DNA from: a virus
Virus record (IMG/VR): IMGVR_UViG_3300050821_001079
Coordinates: 1-25,767 of that record
Length of the DNA: 25,767 nt
Direction: 5' to 3' (one strand)
Notes under the pieces: generated by a model
Databases searched by the model: none
What the model was told of the DNA's origin: nothing
What the model saw: the letters and a program-made list of their open reading frames with translations, nothing else
In this document: positions 1 through 6,309 of the stretch, piece after piece
Layout of the letters: every line of letters begins with the position of its first letter
Position numbering within the stretch: position 1 is the stretch's first letter
Program-made: the position numbers and the translations under genes

Positions 1-176
1 GATTTGCGCCCGTCATCCTCCGCGTCGTATTCCGGTTCAGGCTCCTCCTCGGGCCCGGGCCCGAGAAACTCATCGTCCGGGTTTGTGGTTTTCCAGTGGT
101 CGTAGGACATCAGAACCCCTCCCGTGAGAGAGCGGTCCTGCTCTACCCGGATACGGAACTTGTTTCGATTGGTCAT
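1..176 (-). CDS. Small acidic hypothetical phage protein, 3' end cut by window edge
   Basis: An open frame runs leftward off the window edge. From the ATG at 176 it begins MTNRNKFRIRVEQD. An in-frame ATG at 110 gives MSYDHWKTTNPDDEF, followed by a Glu/Pro/Asp-rich acidic stretch. Both starts have a ribosome binding site: GGAG seven bases before 176 and GGAGGGG before 110. I chose 176 because it follows the stop of the upstream gene (181-183) by only four bases. Internal initiation at 110 is equally possible and could yield a shorter product. Small acidic proteins beginning MSYDHWKTTNP are, from memory, common hypothetical proteins of rhizobial phages, with no known function. The gene would be transcribed from the leftward promoter at 439-468. 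Confidence 0.7.
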   Translation of the reverse strand, partial: MTNRNKFRIRVEQDRSLTGGVLMSYDHWKTTNPDDEFLGPGPEEEPEPEYDAEDDGRK

Positions 177-180
177 GGGT

Positions 181-414
181 CTACTCCGCGATCCCGCGAG
201 AGGCACAATGCTCCTCGTCGCTGTTGATGTTCTTGCCGATCAGGGCCGCTACGGCCTGGAGGTGCTTGGACTGGCGCTGCAGATCGATCTTCTGAGCCAG
301 CGTCAGATTCGGGCTCTTGGAGCGAGCGCGCAGTTCGCGGGAGGCCTCAAGCAATTCGAGGATCCGGCGGTACTGCTCCTTGGAAACCACATAAACTTTC
401 GCGTCCTGTGCCAT
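181..414 (-). CDS. Small helical hypothetical protein of the leftward early unit
   Basis: This 77-aa frame begins MAQDAKVYVV and is rich in Arg, Leu, Glu and Gln, suggesting mostly alpha-helix (residues about 12-60). There is no membrane segment or recognisable motif. The ATG at 414 is preceded by GCGAGGAGAG at good spacing. It is the first gene after the leftward promoter at 439-468, whose spacer holds a palindromic operator, so it is probably repressible. The next leftward gene starts four bases after its stop. I do not recognise the family. Its divergent position opposite the HNH gene is where temperate phages often keep regulatory or host-interaction proteins, but nothing in the sequence shows such a role. 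Confidence 0.7.
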   Translation of the reverse strand: MAQDAKVYVVSKEQYRRILELLEASRELRARSKSPNLTLAQKIDLQRQSKHLQAVAALIGKNINSDEEHCASRGIAE

Positions 415-438
415 CTGGTCTCTCCTCGCTATGCCAAG

Positions 439-468
439 ACACTATCCCAAGAGGATAGCTCGAGTCAA
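439..468 (-). promoter_or_regulatory. Leftward early promoter
   Basis: Read on the minus strand, TTGACT (468-463) is followed by an 18-base spacer and TAGTGT (444-439), then CTT. The hexamers, spacer and downstream CTT match two other candidate promoters in this window (838-867 plus strand and 23481-23510 minus strand). The predicted start, near 432, leaves a short leader before the ATG at 414. The palindrome at 443-457 occupies the spacer and the edge of the -10, which suits repression. This is inferred from sequence alone. Confidence 0.55.
443..457. promoter_or_regulatory. Palindromic operator-like site 1
   Basis: TATCCCAAGAGGATA is an inverted repeat (TATCC, five bases, GGATA) with an extra flanking C/G pair. 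It is one of four matching sites in the window, all with the invariant right arm AGGATA. It overlaps the leftward promoter between its -35 and -10. Confidence 0.6.
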
Positions 469-476
469 CATAAATA

Positions 477-503
477 TTGACAATAGCGCTGGATCACTAT
501 CTT
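477..503 (+). promoter_or_regulatory. Possible rightward promoter of the first HNH gene
   Basis: TTGACA at 477-482 is a perfect -35. The best -10 is TATCTT at 498-503 after a short 15-base spacer, and it lies inside operator site 2. If it is used, transcription would begin almost at the ATG (512), giving a nearly leaderless message. The 18-base spacing seen at the other promoters gives no acceptable -10 here, so the call is weak. Confidence 0.3.
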
Positions 504-512
504 GTGAGGATA
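498..512. promoter_or_regulatory. Palindromic operator-like site 2
   Basis: TATCTTGTGAGGATA has the invariant right arm AGGATA and left arm TATCTT, one mismatch from a perfect palindrome. It ends on the first base of the preferred HNH start codon, so a bound protein would block initiation of that gene. Confidence 0.6.
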
Positions 513-832
513 TGGAGACTTTGACGTTCCAAGAAAAGCTTGATCTTAATTCAATGCCAGTCCCGGAGAGCGGATGCGTGATTTGGCTGCGATGTTTGAA
601 CGGTAATGGCTACGGCGCGCTTACGTATAATGGCATATTTTGGCTCGCCCACCGAGCCTCCTGGGCGCTGACCCGCGGAACGATCCCTCGCGGTTTGTAT
701 GTCCTGCATAAATGCGACGTGAGATGCTGCATTAACCCTGAACACCTTTATCTCGGTTCCGCCTTCGATAATGCGAGGGATTGCCAAGTTCAAAGCGGCC
801 GCGCAAAAAATATTAAGCGCCCGGGCTACTAA
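512..832 (+). CDS. HNH endonuclease (HNH_3-like)
   Basis: This 106-aa protein begins METLTFQEKL. Its N-terminal part has the ESGCVIW...GNGYG...HRASW pattern of small phage HNH enzymes. The C-terminal half carries the ββα-metal core: HKCDVRCCINPEHL, then LGSAFDNARD, with the catalytic His, metal-binding Cys/His and the Asn of the HNH fold present. These enzymes nick or cut double-stranded DNA, as free-standing homing nucleases or packaging helpers; which applies here is unknown. The frame stays open upstream to an ATG at 431, but that extension encodes the operator sites, lacks a ribosome binding site and does not resemble the family. The 512 start also has a poor ribosome binding site (GAGG two bases away). 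The gene is flanked by operator sites at 443, 498 and 834, so it is likely repressed as a unit. Confidence 0.85.
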   Translation: METLTFQEKLDLNSMPVPESGCVIWLRCLNGNGYGALTYNGIFWLAHRASWALTRGTIPRGLYVLHKCDVRCCINPEHLYLGSAFDNARDCQVQSGRAKNIKRPGY

Positions 833-833
833 C

Positions 834-848
834 TATCTTGACAGGATA
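834..848. promoter_or_regulatory. Palindromic operator-like site 3
   Basis: TATCTTGACAGGATA contains the -35 hexamer TTGACA (838-843) of the main early promoter within the palindrome. Binding here would directly occlude RNA polymerase. It begins one base after the HNH stop codon. Confidence 0.65.
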
Positions 849-867
849 TCTCCTCTTGGTGTAGCGT
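838..867 (+). promoter_or_regulatory. Main rightward early promoter
   Basis: TTGACA (838-843), an 18-base spacer and TAGCGT (862-867), followed by CTTTC. The expected start near 874 lies just before the GAGGAG ribosome binding site of the first downstream gene (ATG 890). The capsid promoter at 23481-23510 has the identical hexamers, spacer length and downstream CTTT. Operator site 3 covers the -35. Confidence 0.6.
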
Positions 868-889
868 CTTTCCTGCGAGGAGAGACCAA

Positions 890-991
890 ATGATCCGCAC
901 CATCATCGAGGAGACCATGGCGCTGGGCTCCATCGGCCTGTTTCTGGCCGTGGTCTTAGTCTGGGCCGCATATTTCACGGGAGCACTGTGA
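890..991 (+). CDS. 33-aa single-pass membrane peptide
   Basis: A short frame begins MIRTIIEET at the ATG at 890, with GAGGAG upstream. Residues about 10-30 form one hydrophobic helix (ALGSIGLFLAVVLVWAAYF). It is the first gene after the main early promoter. Its TGA overlaps the ATG of the next gene (TGATG), so the two are translationally coupled. Small early membrane peptides of this kind occur in many temperate and lytic phages and may modify the host membrane; no function can be assigned. Confidence 0.65.
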   Translation: MIRTIIEETMALGSIGLFLAVVLVWAAYFTGAL

Positions 992-1200
992 TGAAGATCG
1001 TCAGCGACTACGCCCGCCAGGAGACCGCCCTGCGGCTCCAGCGCATCCACAACGAGTTGTACGAGATCGCCAATCTCCTGGAGTTGGACACCGATCTCGG
1101 CACATTCGCAAAGGGCGTGCGCTTGGCCCAGAGCCTCTCGCGCGATGCGGGATATCAACTCGAAGGCGCCGTGGGGCGCTGCGTTTCCTGTGGAGACTGA
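991..1200 (+). CDS. Small helical hypothetical protein
   Basis: This 69-aa protein begins MKIVSDYARQ at the ATG at 991, overlapping the preceding stop. A GTG at 988 would add one residue. It is mostly alpha-helical (Arg, Leu, Glu and Gln up to residue 55) and ends with a short tail holding two Cys (RCVSCGD), which could bind metal but is too short to call a zinc finger. There is no recognised family. It lies second in the early operon. Confidence 0.7.
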   Translation: MKIVSDYARQETALRLQRIHNELYEIANLLELDTDLGTFAKGVRLAQSLSRDAGYQLEGAVGRCVSCGD

Positions 1201-1201
1201 C

Positions 1202-1369
1202 ATGGTAATTCAAATCAGGCTGGTCGGGGCGGGTGGCGAGCTGGACAAGCAAACCATCGACGTGAGCGACGACGACAGCGCCGAAGTCTCTGAGCATATC
1301 CACGAGGCAATGGCGTGTTGGGTACTTTCCCCCGGCGACACCATCATCATCACGGAGACAGCATCGTGA
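1202..1369 (+). CDS. Small acidic hypothetical protein
   Basis: This 55-aa protein begins MVIQIRLVGAG from the ATG at 1202, one base after the previous stop. The pattern suggests alternating beta-strand segments with an acidic middle (DVSDDDSAEV). The open frame extends upstream to 1145, but that part overlaps a neighbouring gene in another frame. It shares GTGA with the next gene. No known family is recognised. Confidence 0.65.
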   Translation: MVIQIRLVGAGGELDKQTIDVSDDDSAEVSEHIHEAMACWVLSPGDTIIITETAS

Positions 1370-1551
1370 GCGATTTCCGAAAGCTCGACGTTACCGTTAC
1401 CCTCACTGGCGAGCAGTGGTTTGCCGTCATCGCCCAGTGCGCCGGCAAACCCTTCTCGAAAGAGGGGCTGAAGATCTTGCGCGAGGCCGAGAAGAAACTC
1501 GGCACGACCGTGGTCAAGGCGGCAGAGGCCTGCAAGAGGGGCGTGGCATGA
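1366..1551 (+). CDS. Small hypothetical protein, GTG start
   Basis: This 61-aa protein starts at the GTG at 1366, which overlaps the upstream TGA, with GGAG eleven bases before. The sequence begins with a beta-like stretch (KLDVTVTLTGEQW) followed by helices rich in Lys, Glu and Ala. The ATGA overlap with the following gene is preserved. Function is not recognised; its size and place match many early-phage orphan genes. Confidence 0.65.
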   Translation: MSDFRKLDVTVTLTGEQWFAVIAQCAGKPFSKEGLKILREAEKKLGTTVVKAAEACKRGVA

Positions 1552-1739
1552 CCTGGGTCTATCGCAGGGCTCGCCAGGGCGACGGATATCTCTACGTCGT
1601 CGGCTATTACGCTCCCGTCAATAGAGACAGCATGACCGACTACATCTGGGAGCCAGTCCAGGATTTCACGATCGAATCGGACGCCCGCAAGCTCGTCAAC
1701 TATCTCAATGGCGGGGCCGTCTTAGTGAGCAACCCATGA
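1548..1739 (+). CDS. Small hypothetical protein, aromatic-rich
   Basis: This 63-aa protein begins MTWVYRRARQG at the ATG overlapping the upstream stop (ATGA). It is rich in Tyr and Trp with short beta-like segments (YLYVVGYYAPV) and a helical FTIESDARKLVNYLNGG segment, a fold typical of tiny single-domain phage proteins. A longer open frame starting at 1416 is only an extension over the previous gene. I do not recognise the family. Confidence 0.65.
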   Translation: MTWVYRRARQGDGYLYVVGYYAPVNRDSMTDYIWEPVQDFTIESDARKLVNYLNGGAVLVSNP

Positions 1740-2068
1740 GCCCCTCGCTCGCGTGGTTAGAGGCCTACAACGGAGGCTGTGATATGTCCAAATGGAAAGA
1801 GCCCGGCGAGGGCGAAACAATTTATCGCGAACTTTTCGGGGAAACCGTCATCGAACGAGAGGCCAGGAAGGCTCGGGAACGCCTTACCCCTCCCTCCATG
1901 GTGACAGAGCTGCCGCCCGACGCGCAGAAGGCAATCGACGAGACCGAGGTACTCCGCTCCGAGAGTCTCGTCGCGATCGCCACGCTAGAGGTGAGGCTCG
2001 AGGCCGAGCGCGCGCGCCTGCGCCTGCTTGAGGATCTCATCGAATCAGTGAGGGCGATCTATCTATGA
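1736..2068 (+). CDS. Coiled-coil hypothetical protein
   Basis: This is a 110-aa frame from the ATG at 1736, which overlaps the upstream TGA. A second in-frame ATG at 1784 (MSKWKEPGEGE, 94 aa) has a better ribosome binding site, GGAGG seven bases before it, and may be the true or an additional start. The first is preferred only because nearly every gene in this operon begins at an ATGA overlap. Residues about 60-105 form an amphipathic, Glu/Arg/Leu-rich helix likely to be a coiled coil. No enzymatic motif is seen and the function is unknown. Confidence 0.65.
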   Translation: MSPSLAWLEAYNGGCDMSKWKEPGEGETIYRELFGETVIEREARKARERLTPPSMVTELPPDAQKAIDETEVLRSESLVAIATLEVRLEAERARLRLLEDLIESVRAIYL

Positions 2069-2277
2069 CCGACGACCGCAAGATCGGAGCTCGCGTTCGC
2101 GAGGCCCGCCTCGCCGAGGGCCTCACTCAGGAGGTGCTCGCCGCCGTGCTCGATCTACGCATGATGGCGATCTCCAAGAAAGAGGCCGGCCAGATCACGA
2201 TCACCGCGCCGCAGCTCGTGAAGATCGCCAAGGCTCTCAACCGGCCCCTCACATTCTTCGTACAGGATCTCAAATGA
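2065..2277 (+). CDS. XRE-family helix-turn-helix regulator
   Basis: At 70 aa, the protein is essentially one Cro/C1-type DNA-binding domain. Helix 1 is IGARVREARLAEGL, then TQEVLAAVLDLRMMAIS forms the helix-turn-helix. TAPQLVKIAKALNRPLTFF closes the five-helix bundle. The usual acidic Trp/Glu-Asn-Gly signature after the recognition helix is replaced by KKEAGQ. The length matches single-domain phage regulators such as Cro. It is the only DNA-binding repressor candidate in the window, so it may recognise the four TATCCT-N3-AGGATA sites; its mid-operon position, far from those sites, makes that an inference. The ATG at 2065 overlaps the previous stop. Confidence 0.85.
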   Translation: MTDDRKIGARVREARLAEGLTQEVLAAVLDLRMMAISKKEAGQITITAPQLVKIAKALNRPLTFFVQDLK

Positions 2278-2531
2278 CCGACGAATCCGACCTACGCGTA
2301 ATGCAGGAGAGAAACTATAGATTCCGCGACGGCATAGTGTTGGTCCCTGCCGCGGTTCCGGGCAGTCGTGGCCCAAGAGTTTATGATTTTAACAGAGTCC
2401 TGGCCGGTGCGATGAGCCTCGACCGCTTGGATCATGAGATCGCGATAGCATCGAACCGGCTCACCGCGTTGGTGGCGGCGCGGAATTGGCTCGCCGAGGT
2501 CACCCCGATCAGAAAAAAGAAATCAAAATGA
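2274..2531 (+). CDS. Hypothetical protein with basic tail
   Basis: This 85-aa protein begins MTDESDLRVM, joined to the regulator by ATGA. An N-terminal beta-like part (residues 10-38) precedes a helical region (DRLDHEIAIASNRLTALVAARNWL). A Lys-rich end (RKKKSK) suggests contact with nucleic acid or membrane, though that is weak evidence. There is no known family. Confidence 0.65.
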   Translation: MTDESDLRVMQERNYRFRDGIVLVPAAVPGSRGPRVYDFNRVLAGAMSLDRLDHEIAIASNRLTALVAARNWLAEVTPIRKKKSK

Positions 2532-2905
2532 AACGCGCCCACATCCCGATGAAGACGAAGCTGGCCGCGGCGCTGCTGCAGACCGATGCCGGACAACATT
2601 ACATTCCCTACTTGCATTCAAAGCTTATGACGGCTGATCAGATCATCAGCCTGTTCCAGCTCGACCACTACCCGATTCGCCACGCTGATGGCGGGACCGA
2701 CGAGCCTTGGAATCTGACGTGGCTCTGGATCGGCGAGCACCGCGAGAAGACCAAGCGCGACGTGAAGGAAATGGCGAAGACGAAGAGGATCCATTTACGC
2801 GAATGGCGCGGCCAATATCACAAGAGCCTCGCCGCCAACATCGCGAGGCCCAAGCGCAAGATCCCGTCGCGCCCGTTCCCCAAAGGCAGGAAGTTCCGAC
2901 GATGA
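2528..2905 (+). CDS. HNH-like endonuclease
   Basis: This 125-aa protein has the core FQLDHYPIRHADGG, followed by DEPWNLTWLWIGEHREKTKRD and a Lys/Arg-rich C-terminus. The DH pair, the NL and the H-x3-K-T-x2-D segment follow the order of an HNH domain as seen in phage HNH proteins. Cys metal-binding pairs are absent, so it belongs to a zinc-free subgroup. The basic tail suits DNA binding. Start at the ATG at 2528 (ATGA overlap); the longer frame from 2486 lacks support. A role near the recombination genes, for example in DNA processing, is inferred from position only. Confidence 0.7.
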   Translation: MKRAHIPMKTKLAAALLQTDAGQHYIPYLHSKLMTADQIISLFQLDHYPIRHADGGTDEPWNLTWLWIGEHREKTKRDVKEMAKTKRIHLREWRGQYHKSLAANIARPKRKIPSRPFPKGRKFRR

Positions 2906-3144
2906 ACCGCTTCGATGAACTTGTTAAGAAACACTATGACGCCGTGCCGGAAGACAGGCGCTACCAGGGATTTCTTGACGAAAGTATGAGACGGGCGAAG
3001 AGCGATCTCGAGCAAGAAGTGCCGCTAGAGAAGGCTCGCTTGGTGATGTTCCGGAGCTCCAATTGGTGGTGCATGAACTTCACTGAAGCGGCAGTTATCC
3101 AGCGCTCCGTGATCCTTCAGCTCTTAGACGAGGCAAAGCTATGA
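2902..3144 (+). CDS. Hypothetical protein
   Basis: This 80-aa protein begins MNRFDELVKKHYD at the ATG overlapping the upstream TGA. It is charged and mainly helical, with a central MFRSSNWWCMNF segment and a C-terminal helix. There is no membrane anchor or catalytic motif. It lies directly before the ERF recombinase gene and overlaps it by four bases, so it is co-translated with the recombination module. Function is not recognised. Confidence 0.65.
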   Translation: MNRFDELVKKHYDAVPEDRRYQGFLDESMRRAKSDLEQEVPLEKARLVMFRSSNWWCMNFTEAAVIQRSVILQLLDEAKL

Positions 3145-4052
3145 CGGGCGACCGCAACCCGTATAGGAGCCCCACTGGAACACCGGAGGCCTTTATGGCT
3201 AACGAACCCTTCGACCCGCCCATCAACGCGCGAACCAACGATGGCGGCAAGACCGTATACAACGCAGGAGAATCACCCATGACCGCTACCGCAGTTGCCA
3301 TGCAGCCCGCCGTTCCCGAGGTCACCCACTCCGGTAACGACGCCGAGCTGCAGATGCTAGAGCGCATGTCGCTCAACCCAGCGATCGATATCGACAAGTT
3401 CGAGCGCCTCGTCGCCATGCGCGATCGCCGCGTAGCGCAGTTGGCCAAGAACGCCTTCGTCGCGGCCTTCGTGGCCGTGCAAAGCGAATTGCCCGTAATC
3501 GAGCGCAAGGGAATGATCACCGTCAAGAAAGAGGGCAGGCTAGTCCATTCGACGCCTTACGCGCAGTGGGCCGACATCAATGAGATTATCAAACCGATCC
3601 TCGGCCGGCACGGGCTCGCGCTATGGTTCAAGACCAACACAGAGGGCGAGCGACTCACTATCACCGCCATCCTCGGACATGTCGACGGTCACATCGAGAC
3701 CAATACGGTTCCGTTACCGCTCGACCGAACGGGCAGCAAGAACGAGAATCAGGCTGTCGGGTCGACTCTCACCTATGGGCAGCGCTACGCGGCGACGGGC
3801 CTGCTCAATCTCACCAGCCGCGCCGAGGATCAGGCCGACAAGGACGGCAATGGCGACGCCAAGGTGCGCGAGAAGGCCTCCGAGGAGCAGATCAAGGTGA
3901 TCCGCGACAAGATCACCGACAAGGAAAACGGAGAGCGCCGGCTGCTGACGCTGCTGAAGCTTGAGAAGCTTGAGGATCTCTTTGCCGATAAGGTCGGGAC
4001 GGTCATCGGGATTATCGAGTCGAAGAAACCCATAACCAAAGGTGCAAAATGA
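3141..4052 (+). CDS. ERF-family single-strand annealing recombinase
   Basis: This 303-aa frame contains an ERF domain at about residues 95-235. Visible features are FVAAFVAVQSELPVIERKG, YAQWADINEIIKPILGRHGL, a strand-rich HVDGHIETNTVPLPLD section and the signature GSTLTYGQRYAATGLLNL. ERF proteins form rings on single-stranded DNA and anneal complementary strands, working with a 5'-3' exonuclease. The YqaJ-type exonuclease two genes downstream fits as partner. The start is uncertain. The ATG at 3141 keeps the ATGA overlap, ATG 3195 has GGAGG five bases away, and ATG 3279 has AGGAG eight bases away. The 3279 start gives an N-terminus most like relatives I recall. The C-terminal third is charged and helical. 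Confidence 0.88.
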   Translation: MTGDRNPYRSPTGTPEAFMANEPFDPPINARTNDGGKTVYNAGESPMTATAVAMQPAVPEVTHSGNDAELQMLERMSLNPAIDIDKFERLVAMRDRRVAQLAKNAFVAAFVAVQSELPVIERKGMITVKKEGRLVHSTPYAQWADINEIIKPILGRHGLALWFKTNTEGERLTITAILGHVDGHIETNTVPLPLDRTGSKNENQAVGSTLTYGQRYAATGLLNLTSRAEDQADKDGNGDAKVREKASEEQIKVIRDKITDKENGERRLLTLLKLEKLEDLFADKVGTVIGIIESKKPITKGAK

Positions 4053-4444
4053 TCCCATCATTATCCGTCGCCGGAACGTTTCTGTTGTTTATCCTCATTG
4101 CTTTTAGCATGTGGGGATGCCCGCAGTACAACGTCTACACTCAGCGGCTCGATGGTGAGGCCGAACTTGCCAAAGCTGAATATAGCCGTCAGGTCGCAGT
4201 TCGCGAGGCGCAGGCCAAAAAGGACAGTGCCTCGTTGCTGGCCGATGCGGAAGTGGCGCGCGCACACGGTGTCGCCCAGGCGAACGAGATCATCGGCAAG
4301 AGCCTCCAGAACAACGAGGCCTACCTCAAGTATTTGTGGATCACTGACGTGACGGGCAACAAGACGCCGACCGTGATCTACGTTCCCACCGAAGCAAACA
4401 TCCCGATCCTTGAAGCAGGACGCACAGCAGGAGTCGCAAAATGA
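4049..4444 (+). CDS. Membrane-anchored helical protein, SPFH-like tail
   Basis: This 131-aa protein has an N-terminal hydrophobic segment (SVAGTFLLFILIAFSMWGC, residues 6-24). The Gly-Cys could be a lipid-attachment site but lacks a full lipobox. A long Ala/Glu/Lys-rich helix follows (about 37-85), then TDVTGNKTPTVIYVPTEANIPI. The helical part with VAQANEII resembles the region after the SPFH/band-7 domain of prohibitin-like proteins, and similar free-standing proteins occur in several phages, function unknown. It probably sits in the inner membrane with the helix in the cytoplasm or periplasm. It is placed between the two recombination genes with four-base overlaps on both sides. Confidence 0.7.
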   Translation: MIPSLSVAGTFLLFILIAFSMWGCPQYNVYTQRLDGEAELAKAEYSRQVAVREAQAKKDSASLLADAEVARAHGVAQANEIIGKSLQNNEAYLKYLWITDVTGNKTPTVIYVPTEANIPILEAGRTAGVAK

Positions 4445-5073
4445 TCCAAGGATCGGAAGAGTGGAAGCTGGCCCGCTGCGGCAAGGTCGGAGCCTCGCGA
4501 GTGGCCGACATCATGGCCAAAACGAAGACCGGGTGGGGCGCGTCGCGCGACAACTACCTGCACGAACTCCTCCTCGAGCGTCTCAATGGTGTCCCGACCG
4601 AGGGGTACAAGAGCGCGGCTATGATAAGAGGCACCGAAACCGAGCCAGAGGCCCGGAGATACTACGAGGTCATATACGACGTTGACGTCGCCCAGGTTGG
4701 GTTTATCGGACACCCGAAGATCCGCATGGCCGGCGCATCACCGGATGGTCTCGTGGGGAAGGATGGCGTCCTTGAGATTAAGTGCCCCGAAGCGAAGGAG
4801 CACGTCGCCACCTTGCTGGGGAAGGCAATCCCGGCGCGGTACCTCATACAAATGCAGTTCCAAATGGCCTGCACGGGTCGCCAGTGGTGCCATTTTGTCT
4901 CGTACCATCCTGAGTTTCCCGGGAAAATGAAAATGTTCGAGGGCGTCCTCAAGCGCGATGACGCTGTGATCAAGCAACTCGAGGACGAAGTCCGCGTGTT
5001 CCTCAAGGAACTCGACGCCAAGGTCATCGAGCTATCAGCCGCCTATGACGTGGTCCCAAAGGTGGCGGCATGA
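4441..5073 (+). CDS. YqaJ / lambda-type exonuclease
   Basis: This 210-aa protein matches the YqaJ viral recombinase family of the PD-(D/E)XK nucleases. It opens with IQGSEEWKLARCGKVGASR, has RGTETEPEARRYYE (conserved Glu), then ASPDGLVGKDGVLEIKCPE with the catalytic Asp and E-x-K, followed by YLIQMQFQMACTG and WCHFVSYHPEFP. All expected active-site residues are present. The enzyme digests 5' ends of double-stranded DNA, leaving 3' tails for the ERF annealing protein encoded at 3141-4052. Together they form a phage recombination system comparable to lambda Exo/Beta. It starts at the ATGA overlap at 4441. Length is normal for the family. Confidence 0.92.
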   Translation: MIQGSEEWKLARCGKVGASRVADIMAKTKTGWGASRDNYLHELLLERLNGVPTEGYKSAAMIRGTETEPEARRYYEVIYDVDVAQVGFIGHPKIRMAGASPDGLVGKDGVLEIKCPEAKEHVATLLGKAIPARYLIQMQFQMACTGRQWCHFVSYHPEFPGKMKMFEGVLKRDDAVIKQLEDEVRVFLKELDAKVIELSAAYDVVPKVAA

Positions 5074-5207
5074 CACGCATCAAGATTTGGATCCTTCGGA
5101 AATTGATCCACCGATGGGTGCCACAATACGATCTCTGGATCTGCGGAGACTGCGGTTGCCCGTGCCTAGCGCTCTATTTGATAGAGGCCATGGATGAAAA
5201 ACGCTGA
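5070..5207 (+). CDS. 45-aa Cys-rich small protein
   Basis: A short frame begins MTRIKIWILRK at the ATG overlapping the exonuclease stop. Its centre, CGDCGCPC (residues 25-32), holds four cysteines spaced like a metal-binding knuckle. An amphipathic basic N-terminus and a hydrophobic LALYLIEAM segment surround it. It overlaps the next gene by 14 bases. Support is the coupled start and good coding character; the function is unknown. A zinc-ribbon-like fold is a guess. Confidence 0.55.
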   Translation: MTRIKIWILRKLIHRWVPQYDLWICGDCGCPCLALYLIEAMDEKR

Positions 5208-5385
5208 CGAAAGACACGCCAACGAGGTGCGCTTTAGGCTGCATTGCCTCCAAGCGGCCATACGCCAAGCGCGCGACGCCGGCCTTACTGTCGAACTGTC
5301 GCTCGCCGCGATGGTCACACTCGGAGACAAGCGCGATACCCCGTTCGATCCTCACACCGCAGTAACCATCAGCAGGGAAACATGA
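5194..5385 (+). CDS. Hypothetical protein
   Basis: This 63-aa protein begins MKNADERHANEVRF, with GAGG six bases before the ATG at 5194. It has helical HANEVRFRLHCLQAAIRQARDAG (residues 8-30), then a beta-like end. It overlaps the preceding short gene by 14 bases and the next by four. There is no recognised family. Confidence 0.6.
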   Translation: MKNADERHANEVRFRLHCLQAAIRQARDAGLTVELSLAAMVTLGDKRDTPFDPHTAVTISRET

Positions 5386-5927
5386 GCGACGCGCCAGTCT
5401 TGATGCGGTGGCATGGATTTGCCAAGGGGCCCGGCGGCGCATTCCAGCCGCTGCCAAACTTCGCCGCGAGGTGTGACGAGCTCTACGTCGACAATGAGAT
5501 CTACGCCATCACCGCGCGTCAGCCGCGCTCGCCCAAGAGCCACAGCCACTACTTCGCCTGTGTCACCAAGGGCTGGAAGAACCTCCCTGAGGATCTGGCG
5601 AAGCGATATCCATCGCCGGATCATTTGCGCAAACAGATCTTGATCGAAGCGGGGTTCGTTGACGAGCGTACCAGGGTCGAAGACACCCCGGCCGGCGCCC
5701 GCGCCGTCGCGTCCTACATGAAAACGCTCGAGCCCCACACCATCATCGTGGTCAGCGGCAACGTCATCAAGATTTTTACAGCCCGGTCCCAGAAGGGCAC
5801 CGTCATGGGAGCCAAGGAATTTCAGGAATCAAAAGACGTGGTGCTCAACAAGATCGCCGATATGCTCGGCATTTCTGTTGAGGAGTTGACGAAGGTACCA
5901 ACCAAGCAGGAGAGCGATGATGAGTGA
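5382..5927 (+). CDS. Conserved phage hypothetical protein
   Basis: This 181-aa protein starts at the ATG at 5382 (ATGA overlap); the frame is open to 5244, but that is shadow of the previous gene. The N-terminal half is beta-rich with ARQPRSPKSHSHYFACVTKGW, then LPEDLAKRYPSPDHLRKQILIEAG. The C-terminal half has MKTLEPHTIIVVSGNVIKIFTARSQ and a helical end. The HSHYFA...GWKNLPE...PSPDHLRK pattern recurs, from memory, in rhizobial phage proteins next to recombination genes and recalls DUF1367-like proteins, which are uncharacterised. It is probably a DNA-metabolism accessory, judged by neighbours only. Confidence 0.7.
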   Translation: MSDAPVLMRWHGFAKGPGGAFQPLPNFAARCDELYVDNEIYAITARQPRSPKSHSHYFACVTKGWKNLPEDLAKRYPSPDHLRKQILIEAGFVDERTRVEDTPAGARAVASYMKTLEPHTIIVVSGNVIKIFTARSQKGTVMGAKEFQESKDVVLNKIADMLGISVEELTKVPTKQESDDE

Positions 5928-6297
5928 CAACATGCAACACGTTGGCGGGGTCGACGGGATGGGCGGTGGCGGCGGCGGCGGTGGCGGCAGCGGTTTTATC
6001 CCCGCTCCATCCAAACGTCAGCCCCACCCCGGCCCGCTCCGCGGCACTGTCTCGGCCTCGGTCGAGGATTTTGAACTGCAGCTCAAGCAACTCGATCTCA
6101 TGATCACGCTGGCGCGCGAGACCTCCAACCGGATCGTGCCGGCCGTCAAATTGGCCGAGGTGAGAGACGCAGTGCCGGGAAAATCCCCGGCCGGTCTCAT
6201 CGAGGTCATCAGAGACAAGCGGGCGAAATTAGCGAAGGGGCTCGATGAACTTCAGATATTGCTGGAGTCGATCAATCAGAGCCTGTTCCTGGAGTGA
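5917..6297 (+). CDS. Poly-Gly and helical hypothetical protein, end of early operon
   Basis: This 126-aa protein starts at ATGATG (5917) and overlaps the previous gene by 11 bases. Residues 16-25 are a Gly-rich run encoded by a GGC/GGT repeat, followed by a Pro-rich linker. Residues 45-125 are helical (Leu, Glu, Lys, Ile), likely a bundle or coiled coil. This flexible-linker-plus-helix design suggests an adaptor protein, but no family is recognised. It is the last rightward gene. Its stop lies twelve bases from the stop of the convergent late operon, with no visible terminator between them. Confidence 0.65.
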   Translation: MMSDNMQHVGGVDGMGGGGGGGGGSGFIPAPSKRQPHPGPLRGTVSASVEDFELQLKQLDLMITLARETSNRIVPAVKLAEVRDAVPGKSPAGLIEVIRDKRAKLAKGLDELQILLESINQSLFLE

Positions 6298-6309
6298 AAC
6301 GGCTGGGTG

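Noticed and set aside
431-511. Upstream extension of the HNH gene to the ATG at 431
   Set aside because: It would encode two operator sites and the leftward promoter, lacks a ribosome binding site, and the extension does not look like the family.
6298-6309. Bidirectional terminator between the convergent operons
   Set aside because: Only twelve bases separate the stops, and no stem with a flanking T-run is present.
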